From assembly GCF_018131005.1 (NCBI RefSeq), contig NZ_JAFCJK010000005.1, positions 248,001-312,000 of the forward strand: DNA of 64,000 bases, read 5' to 3'. The notes beneath the pieces are model-generated. The model did not search any database. It worked only from the letters and a program-made list of their open reading frames with translations, and was not told the DNA's origin. How positions within the stretch are numbered: the first letter of the stretch is position 1; each line of letters starts with the position of its first letter. This stretch comes from Bradyrhizobium lablabi (lineage in GTDB: Bacteria > Pseudomonadota > Alphaproteobacteria > Rhizobiales > Xanthobacteraceae). Below, in pieces: positions 18,488-27,195 of the stretch. A program made the translations under genes and the position numbers.

Positions 18488-18865
18488 TTAACTGGGAGAG
18501 CGCCCAGGCAACTTCTTGAAGCGATCGATCCAGTCTTGCAGGAATACCGGCATGAGCCGGCCTGCTGTGATCCCGCAAAGCCCGCCAGCGGCCTTCACCA
18601 GCGCGTCGAGCATGCGGGCGTGGCGATCCGGCGTCAGCAATTGCAGCGCCTCGAGCGCGAACGCGCTGGTGATGACAATTGCAACCATCAGCTGCAGGCG
18701 CCGTGGGTAACCCAGCATGAACGCCAATCCCACCACCGCGTACGCCACAAAATGCTCCAGCGGCGGCCCGGCGACCGACGGTCGTTCGTTGATTGGCGAC
18801 AGCGTAGCAAATGCGATGAAGGCAAGTGCCAACCAGCCCGAAATCCGAAAAAGAGCTTGGATCAT
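18488..18865 (-). CDS. VanZ-like small membrane protein
   Basis: 125 aa with about four hydrophobic segments and the VanZ-family pattern: FATLSPINERP near residue 20, then EHFVAYAVVGLAFMLGYPRR, FALEALQLLTPDRHARMLDA and KAAGGLCGITAG. VanZ proteins are uncharacterised inner-membrane proteins, one of which raises teicoplanin resistance in enterococci; no function is implied here. The gene lies 185 bp upstream of galE copy 2 on the same strand, across a spacer that is AT-rich for this window. Confidence 0.8.
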   Translation of the reverse strand: MIQALFRISGWLALAFIAFATLSPINERPSVAGPPLEHFVAYAVVGLAFMLGYPRRLQLMVAIVITSAFALEALQLLTPDRHARMLDALVKAAGGLCGITAGRLMPVFLQDWIDRFKKLPGRSPS

Positions 18866-18927
18866 GATTGTCCGGTGGTAGGCGATGGCAGGTCCGGGCG
18901 CAACCCCACGCGCCCCTCGCCCAGGAC

Positions 18928-18961
18928 GGTTAACGGGAGAGATCGGCGGATACCGTTAACC
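18928..18961. promoter_or_regulatory. Perfect 9-bp inverted repeat upstream of the response-regulator gene
   Basis: GGTTAACGG at 18928-18936 and its exact complement CCGTTAACC at 18953-18961, separated by 16 bp. It ends 160 bp before the response-regulator start and lies between that gene and the divergent VanZ gene. It may be an operator or autoregulatory site. Spacing does not fit the CtrA consensus (TTAA-N7-TTAA). Confidence 0.4.
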
Positions 18962-19121
18962 GCTGATCGTTGTCTGGCGTGCCCGGCCGACCCAAATCTG
19001 CTATCAAACGCGGGAAATGACAAAAAAGTAACGTTCCGCCCGTTGCTCCGTTCATAACCCGTTCACCGCCGAAAGCCTCTCTTGATGCCGGATACCGCGA
19101 TGCTCACTTTCGGAGGCCAAC

Positions 19122-19793
19122 GTGCGTCTGCTTGTCGTTGAGGATGATCCGGATCTGAACCGTCAGCTCACCGCCGCGCTGACGGATGCCGGTTATGTGG
19201 TCGATCGGGCGTTCGACGGCGAGGAGGGGCATTTTCTCGGCGACAGCGAACCCTATGACGCGGTGGTGCTGGATATCGGCTTGCCGAAGATGGACGGCAT
19301 CTCGGTGCTGGAAGCGTGGCGGCGCAACAAGCGCGTGATGCCTGTTCTGATTCTCACCGCGCGCGATCGCTGGAGCGACAAGGTCCAGGGATTCGATGCC
19401 GGCGCCGACGACTATGTGGCGAAGCCGTTCCACCTTGAAGAGGTGCTCGCGCGAATCCGCGCGCTGTTGCGCCGCTCGACTGGTCACGCCCAGGTGGAGC
19501 TGATCTGCGGGCCAGTGACGCTCAACACGCGCACCAAACGCGTCACGGTCAACGGCAATCCCGTCAAGCTGACGTCGCATGAGTACAACCTTCTGGACTA
19601 TTTGATGCATCACACGGGGCGAGTGGTGTCGCGGACCGAGCTGGTCGAGCATCTCTACGATCAGGACTTCGATCGCGACTCCAACACGATCGAGGTGTTT
19701 GTCGGCCGCATCCGCAAAAAGCTTGACGCCGACATCATCCAGACCGTGCGGGGCCTCGGCTACATGCTCTCGCCGCCGACCTCGGGCACTTGA
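19122..19793 (+). CDS. OmpR/PhoB-family response regulator (FeuP/PhoP-like)
   Basis: 223 aa from GTG with CGGAGG seven bases upstream. The receiver domain (1-115) has acidic pocket VVEDDPD, phospho-acceptor Asp in VVLDIGLPKMDG near residue 51, Thr in LILTARD and Lys in DDYVAKPFHLEE. A winged-helix domain follows (HEYNLLDYLMHHTGRVVSR, then SNTIEVFVGRIRKKL). Together with the kinase 88 bp downstream it resembles the rhizobial FeuPQ/PhoPQ group, which controls envelope or osmotic functions. The specific identity is inferred. Confidence 0.92.
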   Translation: MRLLVVEDDPDLNRQLTAALTDAGYVVDRAFDGEEGHFLGDSEPYDAVVLDIGLPKMDGISVLEAWRRNKRVMPVLILTARDRWSDKVQGFDAGADDYVAKPFHLEEVLARIRALLRRSTGHAQVELICGPVTLNTRTKRVTVNGNPVKLTSHEYNLLDYLMHHTGRVVSRTELVEHLYDQDFDRDSNTIEVFVGRIRKKLDADIIQTVRGLGYMLSPPTSGT

Positions 19794-19800
19794 TCGGCGC

Positions 19801-19854
19801 GCGAGCATCGGCATGATCCTCGCCGGGGACAGGATGCCGGATGCCGATGCTCGC
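19801..19854 (+). other. Stem-loop between response-regulator and kinase genes
   Basis: A perfect 14-bp inverted repeat, GCGAGCATCGGCAT at 19801-19814 and ATGCCGATGCTCGC at 19841-19854, with a 26-nt loop that can itself pair through ATCCT/AGGAT. It starts 7 bp after the regulator stop and ends 27 bp before the kinase ATG. No T-run follows, so a classical terminator is unlikely. RNA processing, stabilisation or partial attenuation is possible. Confidence 0.6.
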
Positions 19855-19881
19855 TGACATGATGTTCGAGACCGTGACCTG

Positions 19882-21258
19882 ATGCGCGGAAGCTCGCTTG
19901 CGACCCGCCTGTTCGTCTCGGCGACCGCCTGGGTGGTTGTCATCCTGGCGATCACCGGCGTCATCCTGTCGTCGGTCTATCGTGATGCAACAGAACGCGC
20001 TTTCGACCGGCGACTCAATCTCTATCTGCGTACGTTGATTGCCGAGGTCGCGACGCCCGACGAGCCGGCGGATCGTCAGTTCCAGTCGCTCGGCGAGCCT
20101 CTGTTCGACCTGCCGCTGTCAGGCTGGTACTGGCAGATCACCCGCACCGACACGGAGAAGGCCGAAACCCGCGCCTCGCGTTCGCTGTGGGACAAGAAGC
20201 TGCCAAAGCTCGATGAGCAGAGTGCCGACCTGACCGCCGCCGGCGTTCGGCTTGGCTATGTCGAAGGCCCCGAAGGCCAGAACCTGCGCATGGTGGAGCG
20301 GCCGGTCGATCTTGGCGCGGATGGCAAGTTCCTTGTCAGCGTTGCCGGCGATGCCACCGAAATTTTCGATGAGACGCGCAGCTTCGACTACTATCTCGGC
20401 GGTACCTTCGCAGCTCTCGGCATCGTGCTGCTGCTGACCACGATCTTCCAGGTCCGCTACGGTCTTGCGCCGCTCAAGCGAATTTCGGACGCGATCGCCG
20501 ACATCCGGTCCGGCCGCGCGGAACGGCTGGAGGGCCAGTTCCCGGTCGAGATCGCGCCGCTTGCGCGCGAGACCAACGCGTTGATCGATGCCAACCGGGA
20601 AATCGTCGAGCGCTCGCGCACCCATGTTGGCAATCTTGCCCATGCGATCAAGACGCCGCTGTCGGTGATCGTCAATGAAGCGAGCGCGCATGCCGCCGAT
20701 CCCTTCGCGGGCAAGGTGCTGGAGCAAGCCGACGTAATGCGCGATCAGGTCGCCCATCACCTGGAACGCGCCCGCATCGCCGCTCGCGTCACCATTGTCA
20801 GCACCATCACCGATGTCGCGCCTGTCATCGAGGCGTTGCGGCGGACCATGGAGAAGATTCATCGCGACCGTGCCATCTCGATCGAAGTGAAGGCTGATGC
20901 GGCAGCACGGTTTCGCGGCGAGCGCCAGGATCTCGAGGAGATGGTCGGCAATCTGGTCGATAACGCTTGCAAATGGGCGGCCTCGCAGGTGTTGGTCGAG
21001 GTGTTCGTCGAGCCGCCGGAGGAGGCGGGCGCCCCGCCCAGGCTGCGTGTCGTCGTCGACGACGACGGCCGCGGCCTGTCCGCCGCCGAGCGGGCCAAGG
21101 TATCCCGCCGCGGCCAGCGGCTGGACGAATCGAAGCCCGGCTCAGGATTGGGCCTTTCCATCGTCACTGACCTTGCGGGCCTTTATGGCGGCCATCTCGC
21201 CCTCGGCAATGCGCCGATCGGTGGCCTGCGGGCCGAACTCGTGCTTCCGGGGCTGTAG
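19882..21258 (+). CDS. Sensor histidine kinase (FeuQ/PhoQ-like)
   Basis: 458 aa. Membrane segment 1 is near residues 15-35 and segment 2 near 172-192; the region between is a periplasmic sensor domain of about 135 aa. HAMP-like linker, then the H-box LAHAIKTPLSVIVNEA (phospho-His in HAIKTP), N-box MVGNLVDNACKWA and G-boxes DDDGRGLS and GSGLGLSIVTDLAGLYGG. It forms a pair with the preceding regulator. The HAIKTPL H-box is the form seen in PhoQ-like kinases. Confidence 0.92.
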   Translation: MRGSSLATRLFVSATAWVVVILAITGVILSSVYRDATERAFDRRLNLYLRTLIAEVATPDEPADRQFQSLGEPLFDLPLSGWYWQITRTDTEKAETRASRSLWDKKLPKLDEQSADLTAAGVRLGYVEGPEGQNLRMVERPVDLGADGKFLVSVAGDATEIFDETRSFDYYLGGTFAALGIVLLLTTIFQVRYGLAPLKRISDAIADIRSGRAERLEGQFPVEIAPLARETNALIDANREIVERSRTHVGNLAHAIKTPLSVIVNEASAHAADPFAGKVLEQADVMRDQVAHHLERARIAARVTIVSTITDVAPVIEALRRTMEKIHRDRAISIEVKADAAARFRGERQDLEEMVGNLVDNACKWAASQVLVEVFVEPPEEAGAPPRLRVVVDDDGRGLSAAERAKVSRRGQRLDESKPGSGLGLSIVTDLAGLYGGHLALGNAPIGGLRAELVLPGL

Positions 21259-21426
21259 GCGGCCATCCGTCGCCATCCTTGGTCCTCCTGTTTCGTTTCG
21301 GATGACTGACCGGCCTATTGAAATCATTGGTTAACTACTTCACGACTTCTTAACGCGCAGGGCTTTATGATCCGAAGCGGACGTGTTGGGGCCGTCCGCG
21401 TCACGCCAAGCATTCACCCACCGGAC

Positions 21427-22818
21427 ATGAGCCAGAGATCCATCGAGCGGCTGAGAGACTATCTCGCGCAGCTTCCGCCGCAATCGCAGGCGCTGCTGAT
21501 ACGGGAGTTTGAGCGTGCCGTCGAGCGCGGCGAAGACGTCGTGCTTGCCAGCACAGTGCTCGAGCAGTTGCGCAAGATCGTCCGCGGTGTCGAGGAGGAC
21601 GAGGACACGCAAGCGCGCACCGACGATCCGGCTCGGTTATTGTTCCGGCCGCTGGAGCCGTTCCTCATAGATACGAATTTTCCGACGCGGCCCGGCCAGA
21701 TCAAGCGCTCATCGCTGCTGCCGGTTTGGGAGTGGCTGGCGCGCGAGGGTGCGCCTGAAGCTGCCCGCGAGTTCGAGTCCGCGCTTGCCGCCGCGCGGGA
21801 AAGCGGTTCGATGGAGGCCGCGGCGCGCAACTTCCAGCTTGCGGCGGCGGACGCGATCCTCAACGCCGCGACCCCGGTGGACGACCGCCAGCGCGGACTG
21901 TCGCGCGTCGGCTCGCCCAGTGTGGTCGAAGATCTGCTGCCGATCGGTTCGGTTCTGCGCGCGCGTGAGGCGTTGGATACGCTCGGCAGCCGGCTCCCCC
22001 GCCAGATGCGGGTCTTCGCCGATGCCCAGATCGCCTCCGCCACCGAAGCGCTCAAGGTTCCTTCGTTGCAGACCCCGCAATTGCTGCCGTTCGCGCTGAC
22101 GCTGATCGCTCAGCGGCTGGTCGCGCCATGGCAGATCATTCGCCTCGCCATCAGGATGGCGGCGTCCGACGATGAGATTCGCGTGGCGGCAACTCCCTAT
22201 GGCGTCGCGGTCACGATCGCGCTGCACGACCTGTCCTTTGTCGCGGCCTGCCTGCGCACGGACATCAGGCGCGGGCATTTCGAATATGTTGGTGAGCAGC
22301 TCAAGACCCTGCACGACGGCGTCCGCGGCCTGCGCACCGAGCTCGATCTGCGCAACGACTCGACCTGGGGCCGCCAGCTCACCTCGATCCGGGCAGACAC
22401 CTCCAATGCGCTGCAGTCAGAGATCGACAGCGTGCCCGGCCGGGTCCGCCGCATCTTGCGGCAGCGCGCCGACAAGGACATCTCTGTCAGCGCCAAGGTT
22501 GACATGTCAGAGGTCGAGGATGCTGCCGCACTGATCGATTTCGTCGCGGTGTGCCGTACCTATGCGAGCGAGCTTGCCATCAATGAGGTGACGCTGCGGA
22601 CCTACTCGGACCTGCAGCACTATGTCGAGCAGTCGACCGAAGGGCTGGTGCAGTCGCTGCGCGCCGGCGACGCGCGGGTGCGCACCTACCGGCAGATGCA
22701 GGTCAAGGCCGCGATCCGCTTCTGCGAGATTCTGTTCGGTCACGACTACGCCTCGCTGATGAGCCGGGCGGCCGAGAATGCCGTCACCGGCGAGCGCAAA
22801 TCCTCCCGCGCGGGCTGA
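21427..22818 (+). CDS. Conserved hypothetical protein, alpha-helical, unknown function
   Basis: 463 aa from the ATG at MSQRSIERLRDYLAQLPPQ; an ATG at 21367 would add 20 residues. I do not recognise a family. The protein is soluble-looking, Arg/Glu/Ala-rich and mostly helical, with no signal peptide, membrane segment, Cys cluster or nucleotide-binding loop. A central stretch near residues 180-260 (LPRQMRVFADAQIASATEAL to FALTLIAQRLVAPWQIIRLA) is the most ordered-looking part. It stands between the kinase gene and the ccm operon with its own 168-bp upstream gap, which contains two TTAAC elements. Confidence 0.75.
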   Translation: MSQRSIERLRDYLAQLPPQSQALLIREFERAVERGEDVVLASTVLEQLRKIVRGVEEDEDTQARTDDPARLLFRPLEPFLIDTNFPTRPGQIKRSSLLPVWEWLAREGAPEAAREFESALAAARESGSMEAAARNFQLAAADAILNAATPVDDRQRGLSRVGSPSVVEDLLPIGSVLRAREALDTLGSRLPRQMRVFADAQIASATEALKVPSLQTPQLLPFALTLIAQRLVAPWQIIRLAIRMAASDDEIRVAATPYGVAVTIALHDLSFVAACLRTDIRRGHFEYVGEQLKTLHDGVRGLRTELDLRNDSTWGRQLTSIRADTSNALQSEIDSVPGRVRRILRQRADKDISVSAKVDMSEVEDAAALIDFVAVCRTYASELAINEVTLRTYSDLQHYVEQSTEGLVQSLRAGDARVRTYRQMQVKAAIRFCEILFGHDYASLMSRAAENAVTGERKSSRAG

Positions 22819-22940
22819 CCCGAAAGTCCCGGCCGCCACCCCCGATCCAGCAATTGTCAATTGCCGGGCTCGCCGCGGCTAGTGTAAAGCGGCTGAGCGG
22901 CGCCTGATCCAAGGTTGCCGCTTCGCCCGGGAACCGCTTG

Positions 22941-24047
22941 ATGACGCTGTGGTTTGTGTTCGCGCTGATGACGGTCGCGGCGATCTTCGCCGTGCTGTGG
23001 CCGCTCAGCCGTGGGCGCGCGGCGGGCACCGGCGGCAGCGAGGCCATTGTCTACCGGGACCAGCTTGCCGAAATCGACCGCGACCTCGCTGCCGGCATCA
23101 TCGGTGCTGCCGAGGCGGACGCGGCAAAGATCGAAATCAGCCGCCGACTGCTTGCCGCCGCCGACCGGGGTGAACGTGAGACCCCGCCCCAGAGCAACCT
23201 CAAGCTGCGGCGGACCGCCGCCATCGTTGCGCTGGTCGGGCTTCCGCTCGTTGCCGCCGGCTTCTATCTCACGCTCGGTTCGCCCCGGCTCGGGGACTTC
23301 CCGCTGTCGGCGCGCAACCAGGGGGCCGATGCCAACCAGCCATTGGCCAATCTGGTCGCGCAGGTCGAGTCCCACCTGGAAAAAAGCCCGACCGATGGCC
23401 GCGGCTGGAGCGTGCTGGCACCGGTGCTGTCGCGCCTCGGCCGCTACGATGATGCGGTGCGCGCCTATCGCAACGCCATCACCTACGCCGGTGATAGTGC
23501 CGAGCGCCGCGCCGACCTCGGCGAAGCGCTGACGGGTGCGGCCGGCGGCGTTGTCACGTCGGAAGCCAAGACGGAGTTCGGGCGCGCGGTCGCGCAGAAC
23601 ACGGGCGATCCCAAGGCGAATTATTTCCTCGGGCTCGCCGCCGAGCAGGACGGCCGCAAGGCCGACGCCGCCGCAATCTGGCAGGCCATGCTGGCGAAGG
23701 CCCCGCCGGACGCGCCGTGGCGGCCGCTGGTGCAGGCGGCTCTCCTACGGGTCGGCGGTGCCAGCGCGCCTGCACTGTCCGACGGCGCGATGGCGGCGGC
23801 CAAGGACATGAGCGAGGCCGATCGCGGCGCGATGATCCGCGGCATGGTCGACCGGCTCGCAACGCGGCTCAAGCAGAACGGCGATGATGTCGAGGGTTGG
23901 CTGCGGCTGGTGCGCGCCTATCTGGTGATGGGTGAGCGCGACAAGGCGGTGGGCGCGCTGACCGAAGCGCGCCAGGCGGTCGGCAACGACGTCGAGCGGT
24001 TGCGGCAGCTCAATGACGGGCTGAAGAATCTGGGATTTGATGGATAA
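22941..24047 (+). CDS. ccmI: c-type cytochrome biogenesis protein CcmI
   Basis: 368 aa from ATG. An N-terminal membrane segment (MTLWFVFALMTVAAIFAVLW) is followed by VYRDQLAEIDRDLAAGII, the CcmI/CycH signature, and a second membrane segment near residues 90-110. The large C-terminal part has TPR-type helices (GWSVLAPVLSRLGRYDDAVR, then WLRLVRAYLVMGERDKAV). CcmI chaperones apocytochrome c to the heme lyase CcmF-CcmH. It is the first gene of ccmIEFH, followed 3 bp later by ccmE. Confidence 0.94.
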   Translation: MTLWFVFALMTVAAIFAVLWPLSRGRAAGTGGSEAIVYRDQLAEIDRDLAAGIIGAAEADAAKIEISRRLLAAADRGERETPPQSNLKLRRTAAIVALVGLPLVAAGFYLTLGSPRLGDFPLSARNQGADANQPLANLVAQVESHLEKSPTDGRGWSVLAPVLSRLGRYDDAVRAYRNAITYAGDSAERRADLGEALTGAAGGVVTSEAKTEFGRAVAQNTGDPKANYFLGLAAEQDGRKADAAAIWQAMLAKAPPDAPWRPLVQAALLRVGGASAPALSDGAMAAAKDMSEADRGAMIRGMVDRLATRLKQNGDDVEGWLRLVRAYLVMGERDKAVGALTEARQAVGNDVERLRQLNDGLKNLGFDG

Positions 24048-24050
24048 CCT

Positions 24051-24542
24051 ATGACCAGGAAGCAACGGCGTCTGACATTGATCTGCGGCGCGCTCGCGGT
24101 GCTCGCGATCGCCGCGGGCCTTGTGCTGAACGCGTTGCGCGATTCCATCGTGTTCTTCTCGACACCGTCGATGGTCGCCGAAAAGCATATCGGTCCGGGG
24201 AAGCGCTTCCGCCTCGGTGGCCTGGTGCAGCCGGGTTCGCTTGAGCGCGGCGACAATCTCGCGGTGTCGTTCAGCGTCGCCGACGGAACCGCGACGCTCC
24301 CCGTCGCCTACAAGGGTATCCTGCCGGATTTGTTCCGCGAAGGGCAGGGGGTGGTCGCGGAGGGTTCGCTCGACGCGTCGGGCGTCTTCCGCGCCGATAC
24401 GGTGCTGGCAAAGCATGACGAGACCTACATGCCGAAGGACGTCGCCGACGCCCTGAAGAAACAGGGCCACTGGAAGGATGATTATGGTGCCAAGCCGAGC
24501 GCCTCGGCGGCGCCGCAACCGGCGCAGGGAGCAATGCGGTGA
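24051..24542 (+). CDS. ccmE: Cytochrome c maturation heme chaperone CcmE
   Basis: 163 aa. An N-terminal anchor (LTLICGALAVLAIAAGLVL) precedes the periplasmic beta-barrel domain with FFSTPSMVAEKHIGPGKRFR and VAYKGILPDLFREGQGVVAEG. Heme is bound covalently by His122 in VLAKHDETYMP, with Tyr126 completing H-x3-Y. CcmE carries heme from CcmABCD to CcmF. Length and motifs are canonical. It overlaps ccmF by 4 bp. Confidence 0.96.
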   Translation: MTRKQRRLTLICGALAVLAIAAGLVLNALRDSIVFFSTPSMVAEKHIGPGKRFRLGGLVQPGSLERGDNLAVSFSVADGTATLPVAYKGILPDLFREGQGVVAEGSLDASGVFRADTVLAKHDETYMPKDVADALKKQGHWKDDYGAKPSASAAPQPAQGAMR

Positions 24543-26521
24543 TCGCCGAGAGCGGACATTATGCGCTGGTGCTCGCGCTCGCGCTCGCGCTGATCCAGTC
24601 GACCGTGCCGCTGATCGGCGCGCGCTGGCGCGATGTCGCGCTGATGAACGTTGCGCGCTCGACCGCGCTGATGCAATTGTTGTTCGTGGCGGCCTCGTTC
24701 GTTGCCCTGGTGATGCTGCACGTCACCTCGGATTTCTCGGTCGCCAACGTCTATGAGAACTCGCATTCGCTGAAACCGCTGATCTACAAGATCACGGGCG
24801 TGTGGGGAAACCACGAAGGATCGATGTTGCTGTGGGTGTCGATCCTCGCGCTGTTCGGTGGCCTCGTCGCCGCCTTCGGCAACAACCTGCCGCTGTCGCT
24901 GCGCGCCCATGTGCTGGCGGTGCAGGCCTGGATCGCCTCCGCCTTCTATCTGTTCATCCTGATCACCTCGAATCCGTTCCTGCGCATCGTCAATCCGCCG
25001 ATCGAGGGCCGCGATCTCAATCCGGTACTGCAGGACATCGGTCTCGCGGTGCATCCGCCGATGCTCTATCTCGGCTATGTCGGCTTCTCGATCTCGTTCT
25101 CCTTCGCCGTCGCGGCCCTGATCGAGGGCCGGATCGATGCCGCCTGGGCACGCTGGGTGCGGCCCTGGACGCTGGTCGCCTGGATCTTTCTGACCCTCGG
25201 CATCGCGATGGGTTCGTACTGGGCCTATTACGAGCTCGGCTGGGGCGGATGGTGGTTCTGGGACCCGGTTGAGAACGCTTCGCTGATGCCGTGGCTCGCC
25301 GGCACCGCGCTGCTGCATTCGGCGCTCGTGATGGAGAAGCGCAACGCGCTCAAGGTCTGGACCATTCTGCTGTCGATCCTGACCTTCTCGCTGTCGCTGC
25401 TCGGCACTTTCCTGGTGCGCTCGGGGGTATTGACCTCGGTGCATGCTTTCGCGACCGATCCGACGCGCGGCGTATTCATCCTGCTGATCCTCTGCGTTTT
25501 CATCGGCGGCAGCCTCTCGCTCTATGCCTGGCGCGCACCGGCGTTGAAACGGGGCGGACTGTTCGCGCCGATCTCGCGCGAGGGCGCGCTGGTACTCAAC
25601 AATCTCTTTCTCACCACGGCTTGCGCGACCGTGTTCATCGGCACGCTCTATCCGCTGGCGCTCGAAGTTCTGACCGGTGACAAGATCTCGGTTGGCGCGC
25701 CGTTCTTCAACCTCACCTTCGCTCCGCTGTTCGTGCCTCTGATGATCGCGGTACCGTTCGGGCCGTTGCTCGCCTGGAAGCGCGGCGACCTGCTCGGCGC
25801 GGCGCAACGCCTCACCGCGGCCGGCCTCGCGTCGCTGGTTGCGATCGCGCTGCTCTGGGCGTGGACCCGTGGCGGCGCAACGCTGGCGCCTCTGGCAATC
25901 GGTCTTGCGGTGTTTGTCATCGTCGGAGTGCTCTGCGATCTCGCCGAGCGCACCGCGCTGTTGCGAATTCCGCTGTCGATCTCGCTGCGGCGCGCCCGCG
26001 GATTGCCGCGCGCCGTCTGGGGCACGGCCTTCGCACATGCGGGCCTCGGCGTGGCGCTGATCGGGATCGTCTGCGAGACCACATGGAACAGCGAATATAT
26101 CGGCGCGATCAAGCCCGGCGACCTCGCCAATGTCGCGGGCTATCAGTTGAAGCTCGACGGCCTGACGCAACGTCAGGGACCGAATTTCCGTGAGATGGTG
26201 GCAAAGTTCACTGTGAGTCGCGACGGCGAGAAGCTCTCCGTCATGACCCCCTCGAAGCGGAACTTCACGACGCGCGGCTCGTCGACGACGGAAGCAGCAT
26301 TGCTGACCCGCGGCGCGAGCCAACTCTACATCTCGCTCGGCGATGGCTCGGCCGACGGCGCGATCGCGGTGCGCATCTATCACAAGCCGCTGGTGCTCCT
26401 GATCTGGTGGGGACCGGTGCTGATGGCGTTTGGCGGCGTGCTGTCGCTGTCCGACCGCCGCTTGCGGGTCGGGGCACCCAAGCCTGCCAGGGCGACACGC
26501 ACACTACAGGCGGCAGAGTGA
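24539..26521 (+). CDS. ccmF: Cytochrome c heme lyase subunit CcmF
   Basis: 660 aa starting with GTG. A polytopic membrane protein with the WWD heme-handling domain WGGWWFWDPVENASLMPWLA near residue 236 and flanking His residues (GVWGNHEGSMLLWV near 90, LHSALVMEKRNALK near 260). Together with CcmH it ligates heme from CcmE to CXXCH motifs of apocytochromes. It overlaps ccmE by 4 bp and ccmH by 1 bp. Confidence 0.96.
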   Translation: MIAESGHYALVLALALALIQSTVPLIGARWRDVALMNVARSTALMQLLFVAASFVALVMLHVTSDFSVANVYENSHSLKPLIYKITGVWGNHEGSMLLWVSILALFGGLVAAFGNNLPLSLRAHVLAVQAWIASAFYLFILITSNPFLRIVNPPIEGRDLNPVLQDIGLAVHPPMLYLGYVGFSISFSFAVAALIEGRIDAAWARWVRPWTLVAWIFLTLGIAMGSYWAYYELGWGGWWFWDPVENASLMPWLAGTALLHSALVMEKRNALKVWTILLSILTFSLSLLGTFLVRSGVLTSVHAFATDPTRGVFILLILCVFIGGSLSLYAWRAPALKRGGLFAPISREGALVLNNLFLTTACATVFIGTLYPLALEVLTGDKISVGAPFFNLTFAPLFVPLMIAVPFGPLLAWKRGDLLGAAQRLTAAGLASLVAIALLWAWTRGGATLAPLAIGLAVFVIVGVLCDLAERTALLRIPLSISLRRARGLPRAVWGTAFAHAGLGVALIGIVCETTWNSEYIGAIKPGDLANVAGYQLKLDGLTQRQGPNFREMVAKFTVSRDGEKLSVMTPSKRNFTTRGSSTTEAALLTRGASQLYISLGDGSADGAIAVRIYHKPLVLLIWWGPVLMAFGGVLSLSDRRLRVGAPKPARATRTLQAAE

Positions 26522-27027
26522 TGCGCGCGCGGCTCGCTTTCGCCGGCCTGCTGGCTGCGGTGTTGATGACGGCCGCGCCGCCGGCGCGCGCGGTGCAGCC
26601 GGATGAGATCATGGCCGATCCTGCCAAGGAGGCGAGGGCGCGTGACCTGTCGCGCGAGCTGCGCTGCATGGTGTGCCAGAATCAGTCGATCGACGATTCC
26701 GAGGCGCCGCTGGCGCGTGATCTGCGCCTCCTGGTGCGCGAACGGATTGCTGCCGGCGATAATGACCGGCAGGTGATCGATTTCCTGGTGGCCCGCTATG
26801 GCGAGTTCGTGTTGCTGAAACCGCGCTTCAGCCCTCACACCTTGCTGTTATGGCTGATCCCGCCGCTGGCGCTGCTCGGCGGCGGCGCCGCCCTATGGGC
26901 CTACAGCCGTCGGCGGACGAACGCGGCAGGCGAAGGGGGCGAATCCGACGTGGAACTGACCACAGACGAGAAAGCGCGCCTGGAACGGCTGCTGGCCGCG
27001 GAACCAATGCCGAAAAAGCCGGGCTAG
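26521..27027 (+). CDS. ccmH: Cytochrome c maturation protein CcmH (CycL type)
   Basis: 168 aa. The signal peptide MRARLAFAGLLAAVLMTA ends near PARA. The thiol motif LRCMVCQNQSIDDSEA provides the Cys pair that reduces apocytochrome cysteines. A C-terminal membrane helix lies near residues 105-125 (TLLLWLIPPLALLGGGAALW), followed by a short basic/acidic tail. Its ATG overlaps the ccmF stop by one base. It ends the ccmIEFH operon; ccmABCDG are not in the window. Confidence 0.95.
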   Translation: MRARLAFAGLLAAVLMTAAPPARAVQPDEIMADPAKEARARDLSRELRCMVCQNQSIDDSEAPLARDLRLLVRERIAAGDNDRQVIDFLVARYGEFVLLKPRFSPHTLLLWLIPPLALLGGGAALWAYSRRRTNAAGEGGESDVELTTDEKARLERLLAAEPMPKKPG

Positions 27028-27195
27028 GGGTTCTCAAGCCGGTCATTTCTCTGCGCTATTCTGCCGCATATCGTGATGGCTCTATTACCAAAGTTTAACT
27101 CCGCAGCCAGCGCCCCGTAAGGCTGAAATCCCCATCTTCAGACCCACAGGTGCCGCCCCCCGCACCGACGATTCTGGCCTTGGAGATTTCAAGAA

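Noticed and set aside
18928..18961. CtrA binding site
   Set aside because: GTTAAC elements are present, but the TTAA-N7-TTAA spacing required for CtrA is absent here and at 21330-21357.
24482..26383. Minus-strand frame of 633 codons opposite ccmF
   Set aside because: Composition (Arg, Gln, Glu, His repeats) and full overlap with ccmF, which has the WWD domain, show it is an antisense shadow.
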